This document shows positions 29,796 to 38,585 of a DNA stretch of 64,000 nucleotides, piece by piece. The position numbers and the translations under genes were made by a program. Origin of the DNA: SZAS-79 sp964599095 (GTDB lineage Bacteria; Pseudomonadota; Gammaproteobacteria; Burkholderiales; SG8-39); the NCBI GenBank assembly GCA_964599095.1, contig CAZREB010000007.1, positions 62,001 through 126,000 of the forward strand, read 5' to 3'. Position 1 is the first letter of the stretch. The number at the start of each line of letters is the position of its first letter. Under the pieces are notes generated by a model. It had not been told where the DNA came from. It saw only the letters and a list, made by a program, of their open reading frames with translations, and did not search any database.

Positions 29796-30698
29796 TCAGC
29801 GCCACACGACCCGGACCCGGCGGCCGTCCTCCAGCGGGACGATCAGCGTGTAGGGCGGGTGGAATTCGAAATCCCCGACGACGGGCGAGGGGAGCGAGAT
29901 GCGTGCGATATCTACCGGGGTGCCGGAAAAAAAGCTGATCGCGCGCAGGTGCATCCGGTCGGCCGACGGGACGATCACTTCCGGGATGCCGTCCGCATTG
30001 ATGTCGATGAAGGCGCCCAGGCGCATCGCCCGGGAGCCGATCACGTGGTTCGACACGCCGCCGATCCATTGCCTCATCCTGAATACCGAGCCCTCCCGCC
30101 GGTAGGCCACCAGCGTCCCGCCGATATGCGGGGTCAGGACCACCAGCAGCTCGAGCCGCCCGTCGCCGTTGACGTCGGCGACGCCGACCGGGTTCACCCA
30201 GCGGTTGGGTTCGCCGATCGGTTCGGTCTCGGCGACCGGCACCAGTGAGCCGTCGCGGATGCCCAGCGCCATGACGCTGGAGCCGGCGTATTGCCGCGAG
30301 TGGACCAGGAGCACCTCGTCGTGCCCATCGTTGTCGATATCGTGCACACGCGGGTACAGGTCTTCGAAGACCGAGGTTCCCGGCAGGCGATAGGTCAGGA
30401 TCACGCCGGAGCGCGTACGCACGCGCAGCGCCCCCGCCTCGATGTAGTCGCCGAGGATGCCGTGCCGATAGCGCTCGGTCGGTTCCGCAAGCCACGCATC
30501 GACGATGTCGTTCGAGCCGTGGCCGACATGCGTGTCGGGCAGCGCATCGAAAGGCAAAGCGGTCGCGGTCAGCGCAGGCTCGCCGGCCGGGACGGTGAAG
30601 ACGCGCGGCTGGGTCGAGCCGGGCGGCGTGGCGAGGAGCAGCAGCGCCGCAACGAGCGCCGCTGTGCTCCGTACCGGGAGGCGGCCAGGCAGGTTCAT
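29796..30698 (-). CDS. Secreted FG-GAP/VCBS-repeat protein
   Basis: A 300-residue exported protein (signal peptide ending near PGSTQP). It has FG-GAP-like calcium-loop segments: HDIDNDGHDEVLLV, ADVNGDGRLELLVV and IDINADGIPEVIVP, as in beta-propellers. The role is unknown. It converges on mtrB, and its ATG is too close to the box at 30731 for that box to act as its class II activator site. Confidence 0.8.
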   Translation of the reverse strand: MNLPGRLPVRSTAALVAALLLLATPPGSTQPRVFTVPAGEPALTATALPFDALPDTHVGHGSNDIVDAWLAEPTERYRHGILGDYIEAGALRVRTRSGVILTYRLPGTSVFEDLYPRVHDIDNDGHDEVLLVHSRQYAGSSVMALGIRDGSLVPVAETEPIGEPNRWVNPVGVADVNGDGRLELLVVLTPHIGGTLVAYRREGSVFRMRQWIGGVSNHVIGSRAMRLGAFIDINADGIPEVIVPSADRMHLRAISFFSGTPVDIARISLPSPVVGDFEFHPPYTLIVPLEDGRRVRVVWR

Positions 30699-30730
30699 GC
30701 GCAATTCTGTCGGTTCGGCCGGCGATGCCG

Positions 30731-30744
30731 TTGATCCACGTCAA
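30731..30744. promoter_or_regulatory. FNR-like box upstream of a tandem USP gene
   Basis: TTGATCCACGTCAA, centre 30737.5, with a -10 TAGCAT at 30766-30771. The predicted start is near 30779 and the USP ATG is at 30808. Confidence 0.8.
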
Positions 30745-30807
30745 GCAGGCCCGGGGGCGACAGCCTAGCATTGAACCCGGGACAGGAACCAAAGCACGGA
30801 GGCCCCC

Positions 30808-31644
30808 ATGGACTACAAGACGATCGTCCTTCTGGTCGAGCGCGATTGGCGCCCGGAGTTGTTCGAAGTGGCCTTTGCGCTCGCGCGCGACATGCAGGCG
30901 CACCTGGTCGGGCTGCACACGGTCCGCCCGGTCTACCTGCCCGCGCATGTGCTGGCCGAGGCCGGACCGTCCGCCGAGTTGATGCTGGCGAGCCAGAAGG
31001 CCGCCGTCGAGCGCCTGGAGAACGAGGCGCGCGCGGCTTTCGAGTCGACTGCGGCGCGCTTCGGGCATCGCACGATCGAGTGGCGGGTCGCCCGGCAGGA
31101 TCCGCTCGACGCGATGGTGCTGAGCGCCCGCTACGCCGACCTGGTGATCGCCTCGCAGCCGGTTCCCGGCGAGGACTGGAACGGCGAAGCGCACCGGATG
31201 CGCGATTCGCTCACCCTGCTCACCGGGCGGCCGGTGCTGTTCGTGCCTTATGCCGGGGCTTTCCCGGTGGTCGGCAAGAAGGTCCTAGTCGCCTGGGACG
31301 CCGGCCGGGAATCCGCGCGGGCGGTGGCCGACAGCCATCCTTTCCTCAGCCGTGCCCAATGGGTACGCGTGGCAGTGTTCAACCCGGGCCGCCGGCATGG
31401 CGAAGAGCCCGGGGCGGACATCGGACTGCATCTCGCACGGCACGGCATCAAGGTCTCGGCGGTCGCACGCGTCAACCACGACGTCGGAATCGGCGAGCTG
31501 ATCTTGTCGGAGGCGGCGGATTGCGGCGCCGACCTCCTCGTGATGGGCGCCTACGGCCACTCGAGGATCAGGGAACTCGCGCTCGGCGGCGCGACGCGCA
31601 CGCTGCTCGATGCGATGACGCTGCCGGTGCTGATGTCGCACTAG
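30808..31644 (+). CDS. Tandem-domain universal stress protein
   Basis: A 278-residue protein with two UspA-type folds. Domain 1 covers about residues 1-145 (YKTIVLLVERDWRPELFEVA). Domain 2 starts KKVLVAWDAGRESARAV and has a C-terminal ATP-type loop, MGAYGHSRIRELALGGATRTLL. Such proteins accumulate in anaerobic and stationary cells. It has a monocistronic layout under its own FNR-like box. Confidence 0.88.
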   Translation: MDYKTIVLLVERDWRPELFEVAFALARDMQAHLVGLHTVRPVYLPAHVLAEAGPSAELMLASQKAAVERLENEARAAFESTAARFGHRTIEWRVARQDPLDAMVLSARYADLVIASQPVPGEDWNGEAHRMRDSLTLLTGRPVLFVPYAGAFPVVGKKVLVAWDAGRESARAVADSHPFLSRAQWVRVAVFNPGRRHGEEPGADIGLHLARHGIKVSAVARVNHDVGIGELILSEAADCGADLLVMGAYGHSRIRELALGGATRTLLDAMTLPVLMSH

Positions 31645-31702
31645 GCAGGCTGCGCTGGCCCGGGTCCTCGCCGGCGCAGCTGCGCGCCGGCCGGGTGCGG
31701 CG

Positions 31703-32251
31703 CTAGCCGGACTCCAGCGCGATCTTGCGACGAAGCTCGCGATAGGCCTCGTCGGCCTTGGCGCCGAACAACGGGTCGATCCCGGAGGGGACGGCGCGCG
31801 CGACATCCGCCCAGTCGGCCTCGCTCAGGAGGGCGCCGGCCTGCGGCATGACGCCCGTTTCCTCGTCCGCGATGTGCTGCCGGTACGCCGCCAGGTAGTC
31901 GTGCGCGGTCTTCTCGATCTCCTGGCGCGACACCAAGGCATCTTCCGCGGCCGCGGCGAGCATGGCCCGCAGCCTGTCGCCGGCCTGCGCGATCAGGTGA
32001 TGTTCGGTCCGCAGGCGGGCCAGCACGGGGGCGAGCTTCGGGGCGTGCTTTTCCAGGTGCGCAAAGGCCGCGTCTTCGCGCGGATGGTGGTAGCGGTCGG
32101 GGAAATGCCGCAGGTATTCGACGATGTCGAGCATCAACTCGTAGTCCGGCGGCGCATCCGCGCCGAACGCCGCGAGGCTCCTCTCGAACACGTCGAGCAG
32201 GTGGGCGAAATTCGAATGCTCGGTGTGCCAGTACGCGATCGAATCGGACAT
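31703..32251 (-). CDS. Hemerythrin HHE domain protein
   Basis: A 182-residue four-helix protein with iron-ligand candidates in HTEHSNFAHLLD, YHHPREDAAF, RTEHHLI and QHIADEE. Hemerythrin-like proteins bind O2 or NO or store iron. It is the last gene of the USP, DksA-like, hemerythrin operon, which fits sensing or scavenging at the oxic-anoxic shift. Confidence 0.87.
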   Translation of the reverse strand: MSDSIAYWHTEHSNFAHLLDVFERSLAAFGADAPPDYELMLDIVEYLRHFPDRYHHPREDAAFAHLEKHAPKLAPVLARLRTEHHLIAQAGDRLRAMLAAAAEDALVSRQEIEKTAHDYLAAYRQHIADEETGVMPQAGALLSEADWADVARAVPSGIDPLFGAKADEAYRELRRKIALESG

Positions 32252-32261
32252 GGCGGCCCCG

Positions 32262-32660
32262 TCAGATGGCTCGATGGGAAGTCTCGCCGCGCGAACGCTC
32301 GAACTCGGCCTGGCAGCCGACGCAGCGCAATGCCGCCGGATTGGCCTGCAGGCGGGTGAACGGGATGTCGGCGCCGCAGACCGAGCATTGGCCGTATTCC
32401 GGTGCATGCAGGCGGCTCAGCGCGTGCTCGATCGCCTTCAGTTCCTCGGTTTCGCGCGACAGCTGGGCGACGTCGAGCGAGGACTCCAGGTCGACGATCG
32501 CGTCGTCGTCGGTCTCCTCGCTGTGCCTGGGCAGCGAGATCCCGTCGTCGCTCCGGCGCTTCAGCGCCTCTTCGATCTCGGCGCGGAGCATGTCGGCACG
32601 CGCGGTCAGGATCGCCTGCAGCGTCTCGCGCTGCTCGATGGTGAGGTAGCGCATGTGCAC
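32262..32660 (-). CDS. TraR/DksA-family zinc-finger protein
   Basis: A 132-residue protein with a coiled-coil-like N-terminal half (acidic tip DDDAIVDLE) and a C4 zinc finger CSVCG...CVGCQ. DksA-type proteins act in the RNA polymerase secondary channel with ppGpp; this short paralogue may modulate transcription under stress. A GTG start with GAGGTG is preferred, with ATG 32654 as the alternative. The RBS overlaps the end of the upstream USP gene. Confidence 0.85.
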   Translation of the reverse strand: MHMRYLTIEQRETLQAILTARADMLRAEIEEALKRRSDDGISLPRHSEETDDDAIVDLESSLDVAQLSRETEELKAIEHALSRLHAPEYGQCSVCGADIPFTRLQANPAALRCVGCQAEFERSRGETSHRAI

Positions 32661-32665
32661 GGCGA

Positions 32666-33112
32666 TCACCTCACTACCAGTACGGGCACCTTGGAATGCG
32701 TCAGCACCTTGGTGGTTTCGCTGCCCAGCAGCAGGCCCGACAGGCCGCGCCGGCCGTGCGAGGCCATCACGATCAGGTCGCACTTCCTCGATCTCGCGAC
32801 CTTGATGATCGCGCTCCAGGGCTGCGGGTCGGTCGTCTTGACCGAGGTGAAGGACAGATCCGCCTCGTCGGCCGCCTTGGCCGCTACCGCGAGGGCCGCC
32901 TTGGCGTCCTTCTCGACGGCTTCCTTGAAACGCTTCGGCGACATCTCGGGCAGGTACATCGCCGCCTCGCCGTACACCGGCGGGACGTATTCGGGCATCA
33001 CGTACACGCCGGAGACCCGGGCGCCGACGGCGGCAGCGAGGTTGACGGCCGTCCTGACCGCCTTGAGCGAGAGCTTGGACCCGTCGGTGGCTACGAGGAT
33101 GTGCTTGTACAT
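32666..33112 (-). CDS. Universal stress protein, single domain
   Basis: A 148-residue UspA protein (MYKHILVATDGSKLSLKAV) with the ATP-binding C-terminal motif MASHGRRGLSGLLLGSETTKVL. AGGAG lies upstream of the ATG. It is first in the operon with the DksA-like and hemerythrin genes, under the box at 33174-33187. Confidence 0.92.
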   Translation of the reverse strand: MYKHILVATDGSKLSLKAVRTAVNLAAAVGARVSGVYVMPEYVPPVYGEAAMYLPEMSPKRFKEAVEKDAKAALAVAAKAADEADLSFTSVKTTDPQPWSAIIKVARSRKCDLIVMASHGRRGLSGLLLGSETTKVLTHSKVPVLVVR

Positions 33113-33173
33113 GGTCTTTCTCCTGTTGAGGGGCTGCACTGCTTCAATCCTACCCCCGGGGCGGCCGGTGCGA

Positions 33174-33187
33174 TTGACGCAAGTCAA
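33174..33187. promoter_or_regulatory. FNR-like box for the USP, DksA-like, hemerythrin operon
   Basis: TTGACGCAAGTCAA, centre 33180.5. On the minus strand a -10 TAGGAT (33152-33147) sits at class II spacing, predicting a start near 33139 and a short leader to the ATG at 33112. Confidence 0.8.
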
Positions 33188-33218
33188 TCCCCCGGCACCG
33201 GCGGGTGGCGCCCGGGCG

Positions 33219-33611
33219 CTACCGGGTGACGCGCATCCGGCCGGTGACCACGAAGAACTTGCGCGCCTGCTTGAGGAGCTCGCCGTCGGTCGGGTGGTCC
33301 GAGGTCCGGACCGCGACGATCTTCGCCGCCATCGGTTTGACGTGCGCGTCGAGGTATTTCTTGAATTCCTTCTTCTCGTTGGCCGGCCCGGTCAGCAGGA
33401 TCTGCTCGGCTCCGGCCAGCGACTTGACCACGCGACTGAAATACTCGAGGTCCTCCGGCGCCTTGCCGCTCCCGAGCGTGCCGCGATGATGATGGACCTT
33501 GCGGTTCTTGCCCTTGGCGTGGACGACGGTGTTCTCGACCTGGTCCGGCGTGAACTGCAGCACGTGGGCTTCGGCATGATCCATCCAGACTACGGCGTGA
33601 TAGTGCGACAT
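33219..33611 (-). CDS. Small protein resembling eRF1-like (baeRF) / 'translational machinery' family
   Basis: A 130-residue protein starting MSHYHAVVWMDHAEAHVLQF, with a His-rich central stretch (KVHHHRG) and a helix/strand C-terminus (LLTGPANEKKEFKKYLDAH). The pattern matches small proteins usually annotated as translational machinery or eRF1-domain-like, so a ribosome-associated stress role is possible. It is divergent from the USP-copA operon across the box at 33696-33709. Confidence 0.7.
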   Translation of the reverse strand: MSHYHAVVWMDHAEAHVLQFTPDQVENTVVHAKGKNRKVHHHRGTLGSGKAPEDLEYFSRVVKSLAGAEQILLTGPANEKKEFKKYLDAHVKPMAAKIVAVRTSDHPTDGELLKQARKFFVVTGRMRVTR

Positions 33612-33695
33612 GAGGATGTCCTGTTCTGGTTTACGGGGGCCGCCGCGCGCGGCGGCCGGTCGGATCCCAGCTTAGCGCCGGGTGCCGCGCCGGGG

Positions 33696-33709
33696 TTGAC
33701 GTGGATCAA
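33696..33709. promoter_or_regulatory. FNR-like box between two divergent stress genes
   Basis: TTGACGTGGATCAA, centre 33702.5. Possible -10 elements exist in both directions: TATCGT/TAAAAT near 33732-33742 for the USP gene and TAAGCT near 33674-33669 for the baeRF-like gene. Confidence 0.75.
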
Positions 33710-33778
33710 GGGCCCTTGGCCGGTCCGCCCCTATCGTAAAATGCGCGATTGCAGAAAATAACCTAGAGGCCCGCAAAA

Positions 33779-34204
33779 ATGAACATCCTCCTGGCGGTAG
33801 ACGGCTCGAAATGCGCCCTTGAGGCCGTGTCCAGCCTGATCACCCACATCAGCTGGTTCAGGGAGGTGCCTACCGTGCACCTGCTAACGGTGCACTTGCC
33901 GGTGCCGAAGGTCGGCGGGTTCGGCGGCCCCTCGAAGAAGATGCTCGACAAGTATTACCGGGAAGAGGGCGGGCAGAACCTGGCCAAGGCGCAAAAGCTG
34001 CTCGACAAGGCCGGCATCCCGCACAAGGACGAGATCCTGGTCGGCCCGATCGCCGAGACGATCTGCAAGTACTCGGCCGACGCCAGGGTCGACCTCATAT
34101 GCATGGGCACGCGCGGCCTCGGCGCCGCCGCGGGCCTGATGATGGGCTCGGTCGCCACCAAGGTTCTCCACAACGCCAAGGTGCCGGTCCTGCTGGTGAA
34201 GTAG
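33779..34204 (+). CDS. Universal stress protein, single domain
   Basis: A 141-residue UspA protein (MNILLAVDGSKCALEAVSSL) with the nucleotide loop MGTRGLGAAAGLMMGSVATKVL. It is first in an operon with copA (4-base gap) and copZ, under the box at 33696-33709. Confidence 0.92.
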   Translation: MNILLAVDGSKCALEAVSSLITHISWFREVPTVHLLTVHLPVPKVGGFGGPSKKMLDKYYREEGGQNLAKAQKLLDKAGIPHKDEILVGPIAETICKYSADARVDLICMGTRGLGAAAGLMMGSVATKVLHNAKVPVLLVK

Positions 34205-34208
34205 CGCC

Positions 34209-36407
34209 ATGGCCGCGGCCGCGCCGCAGGGATATGTCGAACTCGACCTCGAGGGCATGACCTGCGCGGCCTGCGCGGCGCGGATCGAAACCAACCTCAA
34301 CAAGCTCGAGGGGGTAGAGGCCAGCGTCAACCTCGCCACCGACCGCGCGACGGTCCGCTTCGAGCCGGCCAGGGCCGATGTCGGCAAGCTGATCGCCACG
34401 GTGCGCGACACGGGTTACGACGCCCGCGTCGCGCAGGAAGGCGAAATCCGCGACCACTCGGCGGCCCACCGCAAGGCGTTCCGGGAGTTCCTGGTCGCGG
34501 CGGTCCTGACTGCGCCTTTTCTCGCCGAGATGGCCGCGATGGCGAGCGGCCGCCACGGACTCCTGCCGGGATGGCTGCAGTTCGCGCTCGCGACGCCGGT
34601 GCAGTTCTGGTCCGGCTGGCGCTTTTACGCAGGCGCCTGGAAGAGCCTGGCGAGCGGCAGCGCGAACATGGACGTGCTGGTCGCACTCGGGACCAGCGCT
34701 GCGTACTTCCTTTCGGCGGCGGTGCTCCTCTTCGGCGCGCCGGGCCACCTGTATTTCGAGGCTTCGGCTGCGGTCGTCACGCTGGTGCTGCTCGGCAAGT
34801 TCCTCGAAGCGCGCGCAAAGGCGCGCACCGCACGGGCGCTCGAGTCGCTGGTGCGGCTGCAGCCGGCCACTGCGTGGGTCGAGAAGGACGGGCGGGTCGT
34901 CGAAGTCGGCATCGGGTCGCTGAACCCCGGCGACGCGTTCGTGGTCCGTCCGGGCGACGTGATCGCGCTCGACGGGCGTGTCGTCGAGGGCGACTCGTCG
35001 GTCAATGAATCGATGCTGACCGGCGAAAGCCTGCCGGTGGAAAAGCACCCGCACAGCAAGGTGTACGCCGGCACGATCAACGGCTCGAGGTCGCTCAAGT
35101 GCGTGGCCACGGGCGTGGGACGCGACACGCTGCTCTCGGGCATCATCCGCCTCGTGGCCGCCGCGCAGGGGTCCAAGCCGCCGGTGCAGAAGCTGGTCGA
35201 CCAGGTGGCGGCGGTGTTCGTGCCGGCGGTGATGGCGATCAGCGCGGTCACGCTGGCGGCGTGGTGGGGAATGACAGGCACGTTCGAAAGCGCACTGGTA
35301 CCAGCGGTTGCGGTGCTCGTGATCGCGTGCCCGTGCGCGCTCGGGCTGGCGACGCCGGCGGCGCTGATGGTAGGGGTGGGCCGGGCGGCGCGCGAGGGCA
35401 TCCTGATCCGCAACGCCGAGGCGCTCGAAGCAGCGGAGAAGATCTCGGTGCTGGTGCTCGACAAGACCGGTACGCTGACGCGCGGCGAACCGGCGGTCAC
35501 CGAAGTCATCCCTGCGGAGGGAGTAGGCGAGGCCGACCTCTTGCGCGTCGCGCTGACGCTCGAATCGCATTCGGAGCATCCGCTGGCGCGTGCAATCGTG
35601 AAGCGGGCAGGAACGGCTGCTCCGTTCGCGTCGAAGGCGTTCGAGGCGCACGGCGGGCGCGGCGTCAGCGCTGAAATCGAGGGCGCCACGGCCCTTCTCG
35701 GCTCCCCTGAATACCTGCGCGAATCGGGCGTCGAATTCGACGCATCGACGCCTGCGCGTCTGCGCAGCACCGGCCAAACCGTAGTCGGCATCGCCCAAAA
35801 ATGGTGTCAGGATCCTATTTCCGCCGGCCGGCTGCTGGGCTGGATCGCGCTTGCCGACGAGGTTCGTGAATCCTCGGCCGCGGCCGTGCAGCGCCTCCAG
35901 GCGATGGGCATCGAGCTGATTGTCGTCTCCGGTGACAACGAAGCCACCGTGGCGGCGGTGGCCGGGAAGCTCGGCATCACCGCGTGGAAGTCAGGCATCC
36001 TGCCTTCCGGCAAGGCGCATGAGATCGATCGCCTGCGAGGCGAGGGTGGCGCCCCCGGCCGGAAAGTCGCGATGGCCGGCGACGGCATCAACGACGCGCC
36101 GGCGCTGGCCAAAGCCGACGTCAGCTTTGCGCTGGCCGGCGGCACCGGCGTGGCGATCGAGACCGCCGACGTCACGCTGATGCGAAACGACCTGGCCGGA
36201 ATCGCGGATGCGATCGCGCTTTCGCGCGCAACCCTGGGCAAGATACGGCAGAATCTGTTTTTCGCTTTCATTTACAACGTGCTGGGCATTCCGCTCGCGG
36301 CGCTGGGAATGCTGAACCCGGTGATCGCAGGCGCGGCGATGGCGATGAGCTCGGTGTCGGTGGTGTCTAACGCGCTGCTGCTCAATCGCTGGAAACGCCC
36401 GGCCTAG
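34209..36407 (+). CDS. copA: Copper-exporting P1B-type ATPase
   Basis: A 732-residue inner-membrane Cu(I) exporter. One N-terminal HMA domain (GMTCAACAARIE, C19 and C22), the TGES actuator motif, the CPC transport motif in CPCALGLATPAALMVGVG, the phosphorylation site DKTGTL and the hinge GDGINDAPAL are all present. The frame is intact, but residues 530-539 (QKWCQDPISA) are encoded by a REP-like sequence at 35797-35827, in the nucleotide-binding domain just before GRLLGWIALADEV. Whether the enzyme tolerates this is unknown. Regulation by low oxygen, rather than CueR alone, is suggested by the operon. Confidence 0.93.
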   Translation: MAAAAPQGYVELDLEGMTCAACAARIETNLNKLEGVEASVNLATDRATVRFEPARADVGKLIATVRDTGYDARVAQEGEIRDHSAAHRKAFREFLVAAVLTAPFLAEMAAMASGRHGLLPGWLQFALATPVQFWSGWRFYAGAWKSLASGSANMDVLVALGTSAAYFLSAAVLLFGAPGHLYFEASAAVVTLVLLGKFLEARAKARTARALESLVRLQPATAWVEKDGRVVEVGIGSLNPGDAFVVRPGDVIALDGRVVEGDSSVNESMLTGESLPVEKHPHSKVYAGTINGSRSLKCVATGVGRDTLLSGIIRLVAAAQGSKPPVQKLVDQVAAVFVPAVMAISAVTLAAWWGMTGTFESALVPAVAVLVIACPCALGLATPAALMVGVGRAAREGILIRNAEALEAAEKISVLVLDKTGTLTRGEPAVTEVIPAEGVGEADLLRVALTLESHSEHPLARAIVKRAGTAAPFASKAFEAHGGRGVSAEIEGATALLGSPEYLRESGVEFDASTPARLRSTGQTVVGIAQKWCQDPISAGRLLGWIALADEVRESSAAAVQRLQAMGIELIVVSGDNEATVAAVAGKLGITAWKSGILPSGKAHEIDRLRGEGGAPGRKVAMAGDGINDAPALAKADVSFALAGGTGVAIETADVTLMRNDLAGIADAIALSRATLGKIRQNLFFAFIYNVLGIPLAALGMLNPVIAGAAMAMSSVSVVSNALLLNRWKRPA
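35797..35827 (+). repeat. REP-like fragment inserted in copA
   Basis: AAAATGGTGTCAGGATCCTA followed by TTTCCGCC resembles the AAATGGTGTC... arms of the palindromes at 38088 and 38586. It encodes residues absent from typical CopA sequences and keeps the frame. Confidence 0.6.
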
Positions 36408-36417
36408 AGGAACGAAC

Positions 36418-36624
36418 ATGGAAAAAGTCGAATTCAAGGTCGAAGGCATGGATTGCGGCGGATGCGTCAAGAGCGTGACCCGCATGCTGACCGGCGTGGC
36501 CGGCGTCTCGAGCGTCGATGTCTCGCTCGAGCAGGCGAAGGCGGCGGTGGAGTTCGATCCGGCCAGGACCAACCTGCCCGAGCTGAAGCGGGCGGTGGAA
36601 CGCGCCGGGTTCAAGGCGCCGTGA
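36418..36624 (+). CDS. copZ: Heavy-metal-associated domain protein, CopZ-like copper chaperone
   Basis: A 68-residue single HMA domain with the metal motif GMDCGGCVKSV (Cys at residues 12 and 15). It likely delivers Cu(I) to CopA in the cytoplasm. GAGGAAC precedes the ATG, 10 bases after copA. Confidence 0.9.
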   Translation: MEKVEFKVEGMDCGGCVKSVTRMLTGVAGVSSVDVSLEQAKAAVEFDPARTNLPELKRAVERAGFKAP

Positions 36625-36652
36625 TCCGCGCAGGCACAAGGGACGCCTGAAC

Positions 36653-38083
36653 GTGGCCGGGCAAAAGGCGCGCGTATCGCCGCTTTACGCGCGCAGCCTG
36701 CGCGGGTGGCTGAAGCACCTGGGCGAGACCGGCAGGCTTGCGGTGGCGAAGGAGGGCGTGTCCCTCGAATACGAGATCGCCGCGATCGCCAAGAAGCTGG
36801 ACGGCGAAAAGGCAGTGCTCTTTCCAAAACCCAAGGGGCACTCGGTGTCGGTTGTCTCGGGCTACGTGGCTGCGCGCGCGTGGATCGCCGAGGCGATGGG
36901 CGCGCAGGAGTCGGAGTTGCTGGCGGCCTTTCGCGATGCGTCCGACAAGCCGACCAAGTGGGTCGAGATCCCGGCCGAGCGTGCGCCGGTGCGCGAGGTC
37001 ACGGTCGAGAAGCCCGACCTCCTCAAGCTCTTCCCGATCCCACGCCACAACGAGCACGACAGCGCGCAGTACATCACCGCGGGCGTCATCGTTGCGCGCA
37101 ACCCGAAGACCGGCGCGCAGAACGTCTCGATCCAGCGCATCCAGGTCAAGGACGGCAGGCGGCTGCAGGCGCTGATCCTGCCGCGGCACCTGTCGGCTTT
37201 CCACACGATGGCGGAAGAAAAAGGCGAGGCGCTGCCGATCGCGATCGTGATCGGCGCCGATCCGCTCACATTGCTCGCTTCGCAGGCGGTGGTGCCGATC
37301 GACCAGGACGAGCTGGAGATCGCGGGATCCCTGCACGGCGCGCCGCTCGAAGTCGTCAAGTGCGCCGGCAGCGAGATCCGCGTGCCGGCGCAGGCCGAGA
37401 TCGTGATCGAGGCGCGTGTGCTCCCTAACGTGCGGGAGCTCGAAGGCCCGTTCGGCGAATTCCCGCGCACCTACAGCCCGGCCGGGCAGAACCAGGTGAT
37501 CGAGGTCGACCGCGTCACGCACCGCCGCAACCCGGTCTGGCACACCATCGTGCCGGCGGAGATGGAGCACCTGATGCTCGGCGCGATCCCGCGCGAGGCG
37601 ACGATCCTCGGCCTCCTGCAGCGCAGTTTCCCGAATGTGCTCGACGCGCACCTGTCGCGCGGCGGCACCTGCCGCTACCACCTGTACGTCAAGATGAAAA
37701 AGCGCCGCGAGTCCGAGGCCAAGAACGTGATCATGGCGGCCTTCGGCGCGCATTTCGACCTGAAGCAGGTGATCGTGGTCGACGACGACGTGGATGTGCA
37801 CAACCCGACCGAAGTCGAGTGGGCAGTGGCGACCCGCTTCCAGGCCGACCGCGACCTCGTCGTCGTCGCCGGCGCGCAGGGCTCGCCGCTCGACCCGTCT
37901 ACCACGCTGTCGGGCCGCGTGGACGGCATGAGCGCCAAGATGGGCCTCGACGCCACGCGGCCGCTCAAGTACGAAGGCCACACCTTCACCCGCGTGCGCG
38001 TGCCGGGCGAGGAGGCGGTGGACCTCGCCACCGCACTACAGCCCGAATCGCCATCGCTGATCGATTCGCTACTGAAAGGCTGA
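36653..38083 (+). CDS. UbiD family (prenyl-FMN) decarboxylase
   Basis: A 476-residue UbiD-type enzyme from a GTG start. Family blocks include VEKPDLLKLFPIPRHNEHD, LHGAPLEVVK and the ELEGPFGEFPRTYSP active-site segment, followed by the VVDDDVDVHNPTEVEWA region. Such enzymes reversibly decarboxylate aromatic or unsaturated acids with prenylated FMN made by UbiX (not in the window). The thioesterase, DUF169 and cupin genes beside it suggest a catabolic or quinone-related pathway of unknown substrate. Confidence 0.88.
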   Translation: MAGQKARVSPLYARSLRGWLKHLGETGRLAVAKEGVSLEYEIAAIAKKLDGEKAVLFPKPKGHSVSVVSGYVAARAWIAEAMGAQESELLAAFRDASDKPTKWVEIPAERAPVREVTVEKPDLLKLFPIPRHNEHDSAQYITAGVIVARNPKTGAQNVSIQRIQVKDGRRLQALILPRHLSAFHTMAEEKGEALPIAIVIGADPLTLLASQAVVPIDQDELEIAGSLHGAPLEVVKCAGSEIRVPAQAEIVIEARVLPNVRELEGPFGEFPRTYSPAGQNQVIEVDRVTHRRNPVWHTIVPAEMEHLMLGAIPREATILGLLQRSFPNVLDAHLSRGGTCRYHLYVKMKKRRESEAKNVIMAAFGAHFDLKQVIVVDDDVDVHNPTEVEWAVATRFQADRDLVVVAGAQGSPLDPSTTLSGRVDGMSAKMGLDATRPLKYEGHTFTRVRVPGEEAVDLATALQPESPSLIDSLLKG

Positions 38084-38087
38084 GCAT

Positions 38088-38163
38088 AAATGGTGTCGGA
38101 GTCGATTTTTTCGCCATGTCTTACGGCGTTCGGATATGCAGAAAATCGACTCCGACACCATTT
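38088..38163. repeat. REP-type palindrome between ubiD-like and thioesterase genes
   Basis: Two perfectly complementary 22-base arms (38088-38109 and 38142-38163; core GGTGTCGGAGTCGA) flank a 32-base loop. The hairpin starts 5 bases after the ubiD-like stop, so it may also act as a transcript-stabilising or attenuating structure. Confidence 0.85.
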
Positions 38164-38175
38164 ATTCATGGCGCC

Positions 38176-38583
38176 ATGAAGACGACCCTTGTTCCGGGCG
38201 ACACGATCGCCAAGCAGATCGATATCGACGAGAGCCGCTGCATCGGCTTCATGGGCCCGGCAAATGCGGTCTACGCCACGCCGGAGATGATCAACGACAT
38301 GGAATACACCTGCCGCGACCTGTTGCTGCGGCACCTGGACCCGGGCGAGGACTCGGTCGGTGCGCAGGTGAGGATCGACCACCTCGCGGCGACGCCGCTC
38401 GGCATGAAAGTGACGATCGAGGCGAAGATCATCGAAGTCGACCGCCGCCGCGTGACCTTCGAAGTCGTCGCCCGCGACCAGTTCGAGGAATGCGGCCGCG
38501 GCACCCATGTGCGCTTCATCGTCGACACCGAGAAGAACAGGCAGCGCATCGCCGCCAAGCGGCAGAAAGCCGGCCTCGCTTGA
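38176..38583 (+). CDS. Hotdog-fold thioesterase (fluoroacetyl-CoA thioesterase-like)
   Basis: A 135-residue protein. The FlK-like layout is visible: MGPANAVYATPEMINDMEYTCR near the N-terminus, the central HLAATPLGMKVTIEA strand pair, and GRGTHVRFIVD. It probably hydrolyses an acyl-CoA. It sits between two REP elements, and its start lies 13 bases after the first. Confidence 0.8.
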   Translation: MKTTLVPGDTIAKQIDIDESRCIGFMGPANAVYATPEMINDMEYTCRDLLLRHLDPGEDSVGAQVRIDHLAATPLGMKVTIEAKIIEVDRRRVTFEVVARDQFEECGRGTHVRFIVDTEKNRQRIAAKRQKAGLA

Positions 38584-38585
38584 AC

